64,000 bases of DNA from UBA4427 sp046351135 (GCA_046351135.1 JAXLZA010000002.1:186001-250000), one strand, 5' to 3'; shown: positions 54,027-62,859, counted from the first letter of the stretch. The notes: a model not told the origin generated them from the letters alone. Numbers and translations: made by a program.

Positions 54027-54234
54027 GGGGCTCCTCTCGAAGTGCGATGGACGACGTGGACGTTCGCGGTGTGATCTCCGGTGCGTGTCGCGCGAAGGGC
54101 AGCGCGCAGCCGGGGGCGTGCGCTCCGGGCAGGGCGCTCCGCGATGTGAACGACCTTAGGCGTCGGGTCGGGCGAGTCAAGCGGATCGGGTGGCGTCGCG
54201 GTGCGCGCGGCGCGGATCGGGCGAGGGCGGGGGC

Positions 54235-55233
54235 ATGAAGAAGAGCGCGAGCGAGCCGGTCTGGAAGCGGTGGCACGACGAGCGGCATCCCGTCCGACTC
54301 GGCATCTCGGCCTGCCTGCTGGGCGCCGAGGTCCGCTTCGATGGCGGCCACAAGCGCGATCGCTACCTGACCGACGTGCTCGGGGAGAACGTGACGTGGG
54401 TGCCCGTGTGTCCGGAGCTCGAGCTCGGGCTCGGGATTCCGCGGCCGGTGATCCAGCTGCGGGGCGGGGAGCGCGGGGATCGCCTCGTCACGCGCGAAGG
54501 CAGCCGCGACCTCACGGAGGCGATGCGCGCCTGGGCCGACGCCCGCGTCGCCGAGCTCGATGCCCTGGGCCTCGACGGCTTCGTGCTCAAGAAGGATTCC
54601 CCCTCGTGCGGGATGCAGCGGGTCCGGGTCCACGGCGCTCCCGGCGGCATGCCCCAGCGCTCGGGTGTCGGCCACTTCGCGCAGGCGCTCGAGCGGGGCA
54701 TGGCCCGGCTTCCGCTCGAGGAGGAGGGGCGACTCAACGATCCGCCGCTGCGCGAGCGCTTCATCGAGGCGATCTTCAGCCGCAATCGCTGGCGCGTGCT
54801 GGTCGCTCGCGGTCTGACCCGATCCTCGCTGGTCGCGTTCCACGAGGCCCACAAGATGCTGCTGCTCGCCCACGACCAGGGCCTCTACCGCAAGCTCGGG
54901 CGGATCGTCGGGAGCTTCGGTCGGATCCCCGACGAGCAGATCCATGCGAGCTATGCGGCGCTCTTCGCCGAGACGTTCACGCGCCCCGCCACCGTCGCCC
55001 GCCACGTCAACGTCCTCGAGCATCTCTTCGGCCATCTCAAGAAATGCGTCACCCCGATCGAGAAGCGCGAGATCGCCGCGGCGATCGGCGAGTACCGGGC
55101 GGGCCGCGTCCCCCTCGTGGTGCCCATCTCGCTGCTGCGCTTCCTGGTCGCGGCCCACGACGTGGAATACGTCCAGGGGCAGCTCTACCTCGAGCCCCAT
55201 CCGCGCGAGCTCATGCTGCGCAACCACGTCTAG
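54235..55233 (+). CDS. DUF523-DUF1722 protein (YbgA-like)
   Basis: The 332-residue product is a two-domain fusion. DUF523 covers residues about 20-160 and has the Cys-containing motifs LGISACLLGAEVRFDGGHKR, PVCPELELGLGIPRP and KKDSPSCGM. DUF1722 follows (about 185-330) with FHEAHKMLLLAHD and HVNVLEHLFGHLKK. The four or so Cys suggest a metal or Fe-S site. The family is of unknown function but very often adjoins photolyase; Escherichia coli ybgA (DUF1722) precedes phrB. ATG 54235 follows GAGGG. It is separated from the SRPBCC start by 208 bases that probably hold promoters for both genes. Confidence 0.9.
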   Translation: MKKSASEPVWKRWHDERHPVRLGISACLLGAEVRFDGGHKRDRYLTDVLGENVTWVPVCPELELGLGIPRPVIQLRGGERGDRLVTREGSRDLTEAMRAWADARVAELDALGLDGFVLKKDSPSCGMQRVRVHGAPGGMPQRSGVGHFAQALERGMARLPLEEEGRLNDPPLRERFIEAIFSRNRWRVLVARGLTRSSLVAFHEAHKMLLLAHDQGLYRKLGRIVGSFGRIPDEQIHASYAALFAETFTRPATVARHVNVLEHLFGHLKKCVTPIEKREIAAAIGEYRAGRVPLVVPISLLRFLVAAHDVEYVQGQLYLEPHPRELMLRNHV

Positions 55234-56600
55234 TCGGACGCGGGGAGCGGCGGGATCGGGAGGCGCACGAGCTTCGGTCGGTAGATCCCAGGGCTCGTGC
55301 GGAGCCGCTCGAGGGCCGAGAAGGCCGCGTCGTCGCGGTCCGCGTAGACGTTGCAGACGTAGCTGACGACGAGCCGACCGGCCGCGGCGAGCTCCGGATG
55401 CGCCTTGCCCGCATAGCAGAAGGGCTCGCCCGGCTCGGGATCCCCGACCGCCGCGAGCTCCGGGATGCGGAGCAGCTCGACCGGCGCCGACCACGGCCCC
55501 TCGAGCCGTCGCGCGCGCCGCAGCCGGATCGCGCCGCGCTGCGGATCGGCGTAGACCGCGAGCCACGCGCGGACCGCGGGGTCGAAGTGGACGCTCATCT
55601 CGCTCGCGTCGTCGTCCATCAGGACGAGCGCGGCGTCGGCGTCGAGCCCGGGACGCCAGCGCCCCTCGCGCGCGAGCGTCTCCACGAAGGGCTCGAGATC
55701 GGGGCGCCATTCGGTGAGGCGCGCGAGCGGGATCCGTGTGAGCACCCGGGGCGTGCGCCCGTCGCCCCGCTCGCGCGTCGCGAAGGCGAGCAGGTGGTCT
55801 CCCTCGACGACGAGGCTCGTCGCGGGCAGCAGATCGCCGCGGCTCGACAGCGCGGAGAGGCGCACGCTCCAGCGCTCGGGCGGTCCCTCCATCCGGTCGA
55901 TGCGCGCGAGGTCGACGCCGACCGCGCGGAAGGGGAGGTGGAACGGGCCGTGGGCGGTCGCGGGAGCGATGCGCAGGAGCGCGACGAAGAGCGTGCCTTC
56001 GATCGAGACGCCGCTGATGGGCCAGTAGTAGGGGGCCTGGCCGGTCTCTCGCTTCACGCGAGCGACCCAGCCCGCCGTCGGATCCGGCTCGAAGTAGGCC
56101 CGGGGAGGCGTCGTCGGGGAGGAGGTGCGGGCGTCGGGCACGTCCGTCGAGCCCGTCTCGATCGCCCGGACCGCTCCGTCCCCGGCGGCCTGCTCTCCAC
56201 CGTCGCCCCAGGCGAAGTCGAAGGTCACGCGCCCGCGCGCGCCGCAGTGCGACACGGCGATCGCGTTGTGGACGAAGGGATACCGGCGCACCGCGGGCTC
56301 GCCCGGACGGACGACGAAGGAGTCCCCGAAGAGCCAGACGCTGCGCCCGTCCTTGGCGTCGAGGGGAATCGACGCGGCGACGTCCCCGCCGAGCCAGCCG
56401 TCCTGATCGCGGAAGTCGGGGCGACAGTCGGCCTGGGAGCCCACGCGCAAGCCGCGCGCGAACACGACGGCGCAGGCGAGCGCCGCGAGCGAGACGAGCA
56501 TGACGAGCGCGACGAGAGAAGCGAGCACGGCGCGCGCCGGCGCCGCTCGGTCCGGGAAGACAGTGAGGCCGCTCCGGGGCGGTGAAGAGGCGGCCTTCAC
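55230..56600 (-). CDS. DUF4185 exported protein in the exosortase operon
   Basis: GTG 56600 overlaps the TauE-like gene stop and gives 456 residues. A hydrophobic helix (VLASLVALVMLVSLAALAC) near residues 25-43 anchors or exports it. The rest has the DUF4185 pattern, a beta-propeller-like fold with SVWLFGDSFVV, YYWPISGVSIEGTLFVAL, FCYAGKAHPELA and LVVSYVCN. Family members resemble glycoside-hydrolase-like propellers, but no activity is known. Being last in an operon with an exosortase, it may modify or process envelope material. Confidence 0.8.
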   Translation of the reverse strand: MKAASSPPRSGLTVFPDRAAPARAVLASLVALVMLVSLAALACAVVFARGLRVGSQADCRPDFRDQDGWLGGDVAASIPLDAKDGRSVWLFGDSFVVRPGEPAVRRYPFVHNAIAVSHCGARGRVTFDFAWGDGGEQAAGDGAVRAIETGSTDVPDARTSSPTTPPRAYFEPDPTAGWVARVKRETGQAPYYWPISGVSIEGTLFVALLRIAPATAHGPFHLPFRAVGVDLARIDRMEGPPERWSVRLSALSSRGDLLPATSLVVEGDHLLAFATRERGDGRTPRVLTRIPLARLTEWRPDLEPFVETLAREGRWRPGLDADAALVLMDDDASEMSVHFDPAVRAWLAVYADPQRGAIRLRRARRLEGPWSAPVELLRIPELAAVGDPEPGEPFCYAGKAHPELAAAGRLVVSYVCNVYADRDDAAFSALERLRTSPGIYRPKLVRLPIPPLPASD

Positions 56601-57331
56601 GCGAGACCCCGCACGACCACCGCCAGGCCCGCGAGGCAGGCGAAGCCCACGACGGCCGGCCGGAGCCAGCCGGCGTCGATGCGCGCGTGGAGCGCGCGGC
56701 TCGCGACGAGGCCGAGGGCGACCGCGGGCATCAGCGCGACGCCAAGCAGCCAGTGCCAGCGGGCGACGTGACCGGCCCAGGCGAGCGCCGTCAGGGAGAG
56801 CAGGGATCCGATCAGGAAGGTCGCGCCGAGGGTGGAGCGCAGGATCGGGCCGGGCTCGCGCTGGTAGAGCAGGGCGAGCGGCGGGCCGCCCATCGACGAG
56901 GTTGTGCCCATCACCCCCGCGAAGACGCCGGCGATCGCCGCGGAGCCCCGGGTCACCGCCACGTCCGAGCGGACGAGGCTCATCGCCGACGCGGCGACGA
57001 CCATCGCGCCGATCCAGGTCGACAGCTCGTCGGGCTCGAGGCGCGCGACGACGAAGGTCCCCACGGCGATGCCCGGAAGGCGGCCGAGCGTCGACCAGGC
57101 GACGCCCGCGCGATCGATGTGGTCGCGCTCGCGGACGGCGGAGCCCGCCGTCATCGGGAGCGAGAGGATGATCATCGCGGCGGGGAGCGCCTCGGGCTGG
57201 ACGACGGCGGCGACCGGTGCGGCGATCACGTTCAGCCCGAAGCCGATCGCGCCCTGCACGAGGGCGCCGATCAGGACGGCGACGAAGAGCATCGCGAAGA
57301 CCGGCGGCGCGATCGGCAGCAGATCGCTCAC
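56597..57331 (-). CDS. TauE/SafE-family membrane transporter
   Basis: GTG 57331 overlaps the preceding stop; the product has 244 residues and seven or eight helices. The two repeats each start with the family motif: LIGALVQGAIGFGLNVIAAP and AGVFAGVMGTTSSMGGPPLA. TauE/SafE proteins export sulfite, sulfoacetate or other organic anions; specificity is not visible here. Position between an exosortase-associated protein and a DUF4185 protein is unusual. Four-base overlaps on both sides show translational coupling. Confidence 0.88.
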   Translation of the reverse strand: MSDLLPIAPPVFAMLFVAVLIGALVQGAIGFGLNVIAAPVAAVVQPEALPAAMIILSLPMTAGSAVRERDHIDRAGVAWSTLGRLPGIAVGTFVVARLEPDELSTWIGAMVVAASAMSLVRSDVAVTRGSAAIAGVFAGVMGTTSSMGGPPLALLYQREPGPILRSTLGATFLIGSLLSLTALAWAGHVARWHWLLGVALMPAVALGLVASRALHARIDAGWLRPAVVGFACLAGLAVVVRGLA

Positions 57332-57780
57332 GCCGCCGGCGCCCCCGGGTCGCGCGGGCCCGGCAGCCAGCGGGTCAGCACCGGCGCCGCGACCCCGAGC
57401 CAGACGAGGAAGGGCAGCGTGTCGGAGAGGAGCGAGGGCAGGATCGGGAGGTGGCGCGCGCGCCCGCGGCCGACCTCCGTCAGGTTGAGGGCGAGGTGTC
57501 CGCAGAAGAGGACGAAGAGACCGATCACGAGTCCGACGAGGCGACGGCGCGCCGGCAGGCCGGGGGTCACGAGCACGAGCCCCACGAAGGGCACGACGTT
57601 GACGTAGCGCTGGCGGAATGCGCCGACGCGGGCCCCGTCGAAGCCGAGCAGATCGTAGATCGGCGGGGCGACGGTCTTCAGGAAGCGCCCGTAGGCGACC
57701 CGCCCGCCCTCGTCCCAGAGGAAGGTCAGCAGCAGCGTGATCGCGACGAAGGCGGCGACGCGGAGGAGGCGTTGGCTCAT
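57328..57780 (-). CDS. Exosortase-associated membrane protein
   Basis: The 150-residue product starts at ATG 57780, overlapping the exosortase stop (ATGA). It has an N-terminal helix (LLRVAAFVAITLLLTFLW), a polar loop with YGRFLKTVAPPIYDLLGFDG, and two or three more helices ending in a Pro-rich tail. This form matches the small membrane protein regularly found beside exosortase H. It probably helps the exosortase or its substrates, but has no catalytic residues I can name. Confidence 0.7.
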   Translation of the reverse strand: MSQRLLRVAAFVAITLLLTFLWDEGGRVAYGRFLKTVAPPIYDLLGFDGARVGAFRQRYVNVVPFVGLVLVTPGLPARRRLVGLVIGLFVLFCGHLALNLTEVGRGRARHLPILPSLLSDTLPFLVWLGVAAPVLTRWLPGPRDPGAPAA

Positions 57781-58313
57781 CGACGTACGAAGATCCGGAT
57801 CCAGCCGTAGAGGACGCCGACGATCATCGCGATCAGCGTCGCCTGCCAGAAGTAGAGGTGGAAGAAGTCGAAGGCGGCGTGCCAGTGGCGACCGACGACG
57901 AGGAGCGTCGCGATGCGCAGCACGTTGAAGGCGAAGATGGCGAGGCAGCCGAGCGGAACGCCGATGAGCCGCGCCCGGGCGCTCGCGGGAAAGGCCAGCA
58001 CGCAGGCCGAGTAGATCACCATCTCGAGGATCCCGACGCACTCGATGATGATCGAGACCGAGAACCCGTCGTAGGTCACCAGGTCGCCCTGGGTCGTCAT
58101 CGCCGCGCCGAGAAGGGACATGAAGGCGGCGACGCACTGTGCCGTGAAGTGCTCGAGCCCCTCGAGGGCCGGCTTCAGGCGCTCGAAGAAGGCGCTGACC
58201 AGACCACCGGCGATCGTGAGGTAGAGCAGGACGAGCAGCGGGTAGCGAAGCTCGGGGGACGTGAGGCGGCTGCGCAGGGAGGGCGGCGGGGCGCTGCCTT
58301 CGGCTTCGGACAT
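57777..58313 (-). CDS. Exosortase/archaeosortase family transpeptidase (XrtH-like)
   Basis: The 178-residue product has about five helices and the full exosortase active site: Cys92 in IIIECVGILEM, Arg133 in AFNVLRIATLL and His152 in DFFHLYFWQA. Exosortases cut proteins at PEP-CTERM-like signals in the inner membrane and probably pass them to an envelope acceptor. The short length and the associated protein downstream point to the XrtH group, whose known signal is IPTLxxWG, whereas all signals in this window are of VPEP type. AGGGAG lies eight bases before ATG 58313. Confidence 0.85.
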   Translation of the reverse strand: MSEAEGSAPPPSLRSRLTSPELRYPLLVLLYLTIAGGLVSAFFERLKPALEGLEHFTAQCVAAFMSLLGAAMTTQGDLVTYDGFSVSIIIECVGILEMVIYSACVLAFPASARARLIGVPLGCLAIFAFNVLRIATLLVVGRHWHAAFDFFHLYFWQATLIAMIVGVLYGWIRIFVRR

Positions 58314-58382
58314 GCGGGAGCTCCCTGCCTGCGGAGGGCGACCGACCCGGGGGGCCGCGCCCTCTCGTCGCGAGGCCGGAAT

Positions 58383-59126
58383 CTATCGCATCGGGCGCCC
58401 GTCCTCCGCGAAGCGGTAGCCCAGGCCCCGGACCGTCTCGACCGCATCCCGCGCCGCGCCGAGCTTGCGACGCAGGCTCTTGACGTGGGCATCGACGCTG
58501 CGCTCGTGGAGCTCGTGCGGAGCGCTCCAGGCGAGCTTCATCAGATCGCTCCGGGAGAGCACGCGCCCGCCCGAGTGGGCGAGCGCTTCCAGCAGCGAGA
58601 ACTCGCGCTGGGTGAGCGCGATCGAAGCGCCGTCGACGCGGGCGGTGCGGCGCTGGAAGTCGATCGTGAGCCCGCGGCGCGTGGTGAACGCGCGATCGCA
58701 GGAGGAAGGCTCGATCGGACGGCTCCGGCGCAACACCGCGCGAACGCGGGACAGCAGCTCCCGCCCGAAGTAGGGCTTCGCGAGGAAGTCGTCGATTCCG
58801 CACTCGAAACCGAGGATCCGGTCCGCTTCGCGCGACCAGCGGCTCACGATCAGGATCGGCTTCGAGGCCAGCTCCGAGGACTCGCGCACGGCTCGGCACA
58901 GGGCGAAGCCGGACCCGTCGGCCAGCACGAGCTCCGTGATGACCACGTCCGGCGGCTCTTCTGCGGCGGCCCCGAGCGCCTCGTCGATCCCGCTCGCCTC
59001 GACCACGTCGAGGTCGGGCAGGGTCAGGCTCGCGCGCGCGAGCTCCCGACTGGCGCGATCCGGATCGACGATCAGGACGCGCCGGCCGCCGGGCGCCGAG
59101 GCAGAGGAATGAAGCGGGGAAGCCAT
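58383..59126 (-). CDS. OmpR/PhoB-type response regulator with atypical receiver
   Basis: ATG 59126 gives 247 residues. The receiver domain (15-135) keeps the N-terminal acidic pair (VDPDRASRE), the Ser of IVSRW and the Lys of FLAKPYF. At the phospho-acceptor site it has Glu65 (DVVITELVLADGSGF aligned with the usual DLILLDxxLPGGSG). The C-terminal winged helix is complete (LTQREFSLLEALAHSGGRV, HVKSLRRKLG, VRGLGYRF). Glu often mimics phospho-Asp, so the protein may act without a kinase; none is encoded nearby. It is divergent from the beta-helix gene. Confidence 0.9.
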   Translation of the reverse strand: MASPLHSSASAPGGRRVLIVDPDRASRELARASLTLPDLDVVEASGIDEALGAAAEEPPDVVITELVLADGSGFALCRAVRESSELASKPILIVSRWSREADRILGFECGIDDFLAKPYFGRELLSRVRAVLRRSRPIEPSSCDRAFTTRRGLTIDFQRRTARVDGASIALTQREFSLLEALAHSGGRVLSRSDLMKLAWSAPHELHERSVDAHVKSLRRKLGAARDAVETVRGLGYRFAEDGRPMR

Positions 59127-59412
59127 CGTGTGCTCTCGCGTGGCAGCAAAGCAACACGCGATGGCGTGATCGTGTCGATCGGGTGTGGATTTACGCACGA
59201 ATCGGTGTCGACGGTGACGATTCCGCGTCGTCTCGGAACTTCGACGGCGCTCACCCAAACGTCATCGAGTCGAGACTGGATCGTGCGCTCCGGCCGGCAT
59301 ATTGCGCACCGACGGATCCCGGAGACAGGGTGGTCCCCCATTCGTCGCGTTCCCCCGATCGAGCTGCTCCTGACGATGTCCTCACCCAACCCAACAAAGA
59401 GAGAAGAACGCC
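59127..59412. other. Intergenic region between the regulator and the beta-helix gene
   Basis: The 286 bases hold both start signals. AGAGAG lies before ATG 59413. CATATT (59298-59303) is a possible -10 towards the beta-helix gene, without a good -35. Several GTGT/CGTG words recur near 59180-59215, but no clean direct repeat for an OmpR-type regulator is visible. Confidence 0.35.
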
Positions 59413-61137
59413 ATGCGAAAAAGCAGATTCCTGAACCTCGCGCTCGCGTGCGCCGTCGCCGGAACGGCGGCGAGCGCCGGAGCCGTGGAGACCGTCACGA
59501 CGATCTCCACGCAGCAGATCACGACGCCGCAGACGTGGTGCGATGACGAGACCACGATCTTCCTGCCCGCGCCCGTCTTCGTCGAATCGAAGCTGACGAT
59601 CCTTCCCGGCTGCATCATCCGTGGGAACCCGCGGACCCAGGCGTTCGCGGTCGGCACGCCGACCGTGGGCTCGCCCGGCACGCTGGTCGTGTCGGCGGGC
59701 GGCTTCATCGACGCCCAGGGCACGCCGTCGAACCCGATCATCATGACCACGGCCGCGATCGACGTGGACAACGACGGCGTCGCGGACGACTGCAATGGGG
59801 GCTCGGTCGGTGTCTGCCCGTGGGACAACGACCCGACCCATTTCTATGACGACGATCCGAAGAACAACCCGCTCGCGGGCCTCGACACCGCGGGCAACCA
59901 GAATGCCAGCATCTGGGGCGGATTCGTGGTTCTCGGTCGTGCGCCGATCAACAACGGCAACGACACCCAGGCCGGCTACGGCAAGCGATTCATCGAGGGG
60001 CTGCAGTTCACCCCGGGCTACCCGGCGAACGGTGGCCGCTACGGAGGCTACCAGCCCCACGACTCGTCGGGCATCATCCGCTACGTCTCGGTCCGCTATG
60101 CGGGCGACGAGATCGGCAACGGCAACGAGCTGAACGGCATCTCGCTCGGCGGCGTCGGTGACGGCACGATCATCGAGAACGTCGAGGTCCTCTTCAACTC
60201 CGACGACGGCATCGAGATCTTCGGCGGGACCGTCGACATCCGCAACGCCGTGATCGCCTACGTCGGCGACGACTCGCTCGACATCGACGAGGGCTACACC
60301 GGCACCGTCCAGAACGTCCTCATGACCCAGCTCTTCTTCAAGGAGGACGACAACGGCACGATCGGCACCGTGAACGGCGACGCGATCGGCGAGTGGGACG
60401 GCCACGACTGCGGCGAGTTCAACTGCAACATCCAGATCGACCAGATCTCCCTGGTCTCGCCGCCGACGCCCGCTGGCACCCAGGGTCTCGCCTGGCCGAA
60501 CGCCCATCCCGGCCTCTACAACATGACCGGCATCGGCACCACGAACGCGGGCGCCACCAACCCGGCCGTCACGCCGTTCGTCGGCCCCCGCGGCTGGCGG
60601 CTCCGCCGCGGCTTCACGGCCCAGATCGCGAACTCGATCGTGACCAACACGAACGCGCTCGCCTGCAACATCGACGCGGACGCGATCAACACGATCCAGG
60701 CCGGCGGCGCGGGTGAAGAGGTCCAGATGATCAAGATCGTCTCGTCCACCTTCGCCAACAACAACGGCACGGGCGCCACCGGCTGCGCGGCGGGTACGAC
60801 CGCGGGCGATGCGCTGGTGACCGCGGGTCGCTTCGACGGCGGCTCGGCGAACTTCCCGGCCGTCTCCGGGGAGATCCTCGTCAACGACAACACCTACTTC
60901 CAGCCGAAGGGCGTCACGGTCGCGAACCGCGGTCGCCTGCTGGGCTCGAAGGTCGGTGGGGCCCTCGATCCGCGCCCGGTCAGCCCGGGCGACGCGAACG
61001 TGTCGGGCGGCATCAAGCCCCGCGGTCGCGGCCTCGACGCGAGCGCGACCTACCGGGGTGCGTTCCCGGCGGGCCAGCCGCTCTGGACGACCGGCTGGAC
61101 GGCGCTCTCGAAGGCCGGAATCCTCGCGAACAACTAA
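59413..61137 (+). CDS. Secreted beta-helix surface protein of a TonB-receptor-linked family
   Basis: The 574-residue product has a signal peptide (FLNLALACAVAGTAASAGAVE) and a mature region dominated by beta-helix-like turns: WGGFVVLGRAPINNG, IIRYVSVRYAGDEIGNGNEL, NGISLGGVGDGTIIENVEVL, NSDDGIEIFGGTVDIRNAVI. This family is common in Bacteroidota and Proteobacteria next to TonB-dependent receptors, which fits the receptor at 63014. Function is unknown; it may bind or process the ligand at the surface. A Ca-binding-like loop (DVDNDGVADDCNGG) is present near residue 115. It has no PEP-CTERM tail. Confidence 0.8.
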   Translation: MRKSRFLNLALACAVAGTAASAGAVETVTTISTQQITTPQTWCDDETTIFLPAPVFVESKLTILPGCIIRGNPRTQAFAVGTPTVGSPGTLVVSAGGFIDAQGTPSNPIIMTTAAIDVDNDGVADDCNGGSVGVCPWDNDPTHFYDDDPKNNPLAGLDTAGNQNASIWGGFVVLGRAPINNGNDTQAGYGKRFIEGLQFTPGYPANGGRYGGYQPHDSSGIIRYVSVRYAGDEIGNGNELNGISLGGVGDGTIIENVEVLFNSDDGIEIFGGTVDIRNAVIAYVGDDSLDIDEGYTGTVQNVLMTQLFFKEDDNGTIGTVNGDAIGEWDGHDCGEFNCNIQIDQISLVSPPTPAGTQGLAWPNAHPGLYNMTGIGTTNAGATNPAVTPFVGPRGWRLRRGFTAQIANSIVTNTNALACNIDADAINTIQAGGAGEEVQMIKIVSSTFANNNGTGATGCAAGTTAGDALVTAGRFDGGSANFPAVSGEILVNDNTYFQPKGVTVANRGRLLGSKVGGALDPRPVSPGDANVSGGIKPRGRGLDASATYRGAFPAGQPLWTTGWTALSKAGILANN

Positions 61138-61162
61138 TTCCTGACCACGAAAGAGAAACCAC

Positions 61163-61906
61163 ATGATGAGGAATGCAACCCGATTCGCCTCGGCCATGGC
61201 TCTCGCCATGACCCTCGCGCAGGGTGCCTCGGCGCAGCAGGTGATCGCCGGCTGGGACTTCTCCCAGCTCGCGGCCTCCGGAGTCGCGCCGGGATCGCTC
61301 GCGGCGAACTACGTGAATCCAGGAACGAGTGGAACGGCGACCGTCGCCTCGGGGAACGTCGTCGCTTCGGCGATGGAGCCCGACACGAACCCGACCAATG
61401 CGGCGGGGATCCAGGGAGGCGTCGCCCGACCGACGCTGCTCTCGAGCTTCGAGAAGACGGCGTTCAACGCCTTCGCGACGCTCCGCCAGCGCGGGCAGAC
61501 GACCACCGAGTTCATGGGCCTCACCGCCTCGAACTCGGCGAGCATCGAGTTCGCGGCGACGGCGGCGGCGCCGACCGCGGGCTGGCGTCTGACCTTCGGT
61601 GGTCGGGCGATCCCGGATCGAGGGGACGTGCTCTCGGACGGCGTCAGCACGGTGGACGTCGCCTTCGGGAGCACCTGCGGTGCGACGGCTCCGGTCGGCA
61701 CGGCGAACCTGACGGCCACGGACCAGGCCTTCTCGTTCACGCTCAGCAACGCGACGCTCGGCTCGGGCTGCGTGGTGCTGACGATGGACGGGAGCGCCGA
61801 TCAGCCGCTGATCGACAACGTCGCGGTGCCGGAGCCCGGCAGCCTCGCGATGCTGGCGACTGGCGTCCTCGGCCTGCTCGGTCTGGCGAGCCGCCGCAAG
61901 GCGTAG
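61163..61906 (+). CDS. PEP-CTERM secreted protein
   Basis: The 247-residue product has a signal peptide (FASAMALAMTLAQGASAQ), a beta-rich body of about 200 residues starting VIAGWDFSQLA, and the textbook sorting signal: VAVPEPGS, LAMLATGVLGLLGLA, SRRKA. The body resembles PEP-CTERM proteins with concanavalin-like or jelly-roll folds, with one Cys pair (STCGAT, GSGCVVL). It follows the beta-helix gene by 25 bases and is ended by a strong terminator, so the two form one transcript. It is the clearest candidate substrate of the exosortase 3 kb away. Confidence 0.88.
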   Translation: MMRNATRFASAMALAMTLAQGASAQQVIAGWDFSQLAASGVAPGSLAANYVNPGTSGTATVASGNVVASAMEPDTNPTNAAGIQGGVARPTLLSSFEKTAFNAFATLRQRGQTTTEFMGLTASNSASIEFAATAAAPTAGWRLTFGGRAIPDRGDVLSDGVSTVDVAFGSTCGATAPVGTANLTATDQAFSFTLSNATLGSGCVVLTMDGSADQPLIDNVAVPEPGSLAMLATGVLGLLGLASRRKA

Positions 61907-61942
61907 GTCGGGCTCCCGCCGCGGGAGCTCGCAACGATGGGC

Positions 61943-61980
61943 AGGGAGCCGTCGTCCTTCGGGACGCCGGCTCCCTCTTT
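61943..61980 (+). terminator. Strong intrinsic terminator with TTCG tetraloop
   Basis: AGGGAGCCG (61943-61951) pairs with CGGCTCCCT (61968-61976), and CGTCC pairs with GGACG around a TTCG loop (61958-61961); one T/C mismatch interrupts the stem. A CTTTCGTTT tail follows. A smaller perfect hairpin (GCTCCCG/CGGGAGC) lies just upstream near 61912-61928. Confidence 0.85.
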
Positions 61981-62049
61981 CGTTTCGGACGTCGGGGCCG
62001 GGCCCCGAGGTCGCGGTCCAGCCGCCCCGACGACCGCGAGGAGACATCG

Positions 62050-62859
62050 ATGAGATCCCCTTCTTCCTGCTCGCTGCTCGCCCTGTTCACCGTCCTCGTG
62101 TTGGCCGGATCCGCGTCGGCGGGGGCGGGCGAGGCGGCGTCGGGCGCCGCGGGAGCGGGCCCGGTGACGTCGTCGAACCTCTTCGAGCGCGAGAAGGAGT
62201 GGCCGTATCAGGTCGCGCTCGCGCGCCCGTGGAAGCCCGAGGGTCATGCGGGCGAGTTCGGCTGGGGAAAGGGGACGCTCGGCGTCCTGCTCCGCGTCGA
62301 CGAGCACGATCGGCTGCGCGTGGACTTCGGACGCTTCGGGATCCACTGGGTACCCGCGGAAGCGACCGACGTGGTGGCGCGAGCCAATCAGGTCCGGTCG
62401 GGCGAGCTGCGCAAGACGGGCCCCAACCTCGCCGTCGCCCTCAACCATCGACTGCTCGATCCGAGCGGGCGGCAGCTCGCGAACCATCCCGACGACCTCT
62501 TCCTCGTGCCGAAGCGCGCCTTCGTCCTGGTCTTCGCGGATCCCGCCGACGCCCGCTTCGCCGGGATCGCCGCCGCGACCGCGCCCTGGGCGAAGGAGGC
62601 CGGCACGCTGCTCGTCCTGATCGCGCCGGCCGAGCGGCCCGATGCCCACGTCTACAAGTACTGCTTCGACGCCGGCTGGAAGGGCGCCTTCCTCATGAAC
62701 CTCTTCGCGGCGCCCTATGCCGACGCGCAGCTCGAGCCCGGAGTCGCCCGGCCGTTCGTCCAGGTCCTGACGCCGGAGGGACGGCTGGTCTACGGCGCGG
62801 GCTGGTCGGACGCCGTCCCGGCGGAGGTCGAGCGGGCGCTGGCGGCGATCCGTCCGTGA
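62050..62859 (+). CDS. Secreted protein of unknown function (possible thioredoxin-like fold)
   Basis: ATG 62050 opens a 269-residue frame with a signal peptide (LLALFTVLVLAGSASAGAG). The mature part has SNLFEREKEWPYQVALARPW, then GTLGVLLRVDEHDRLRVDFG, a RFGIHWVPAEATDVV segment and, in the C-terminal half, VLVFADPADARFAGIAAA and GTLLVLIAP, a strand order that could be thioredoxin-like without its Cys. I do not recognise a family. It lies between the terminator and the TonB-dependent receptor gene and has its own start region. Confidence 0.7.
   Translation: MRSPSSCSLLALFTVLVLAGSASAGAGEAASGAAGAGPVTSSNLFEREKEWPYQVALARPWKPEGHAGEFGWGKGTLGVLLRVDEHDRLRVDFGRFGIHWVPAEATDVVARANQVRSGELRKTGPNLAVALNHRLLDPSGRQLANHPDDLFLVPKRAFVLVFADPADARFAGIAAATAPWAKEAGTLLVLIAPAERPDAHVYKYCFDAGWKGAFLMNLFAAPYADAQLEPGVARPFVQVLTPEGRLVYGAGWSDAVPAEVERALAAIRP

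Noticed and set aside
51640..55710. 1,356-codon open frame antisense to the renalase-like, photolyase and DUF1722 genes
   Set aside because: Produced by third-position GC bias; all three plus-strand proteins have full family motifs.
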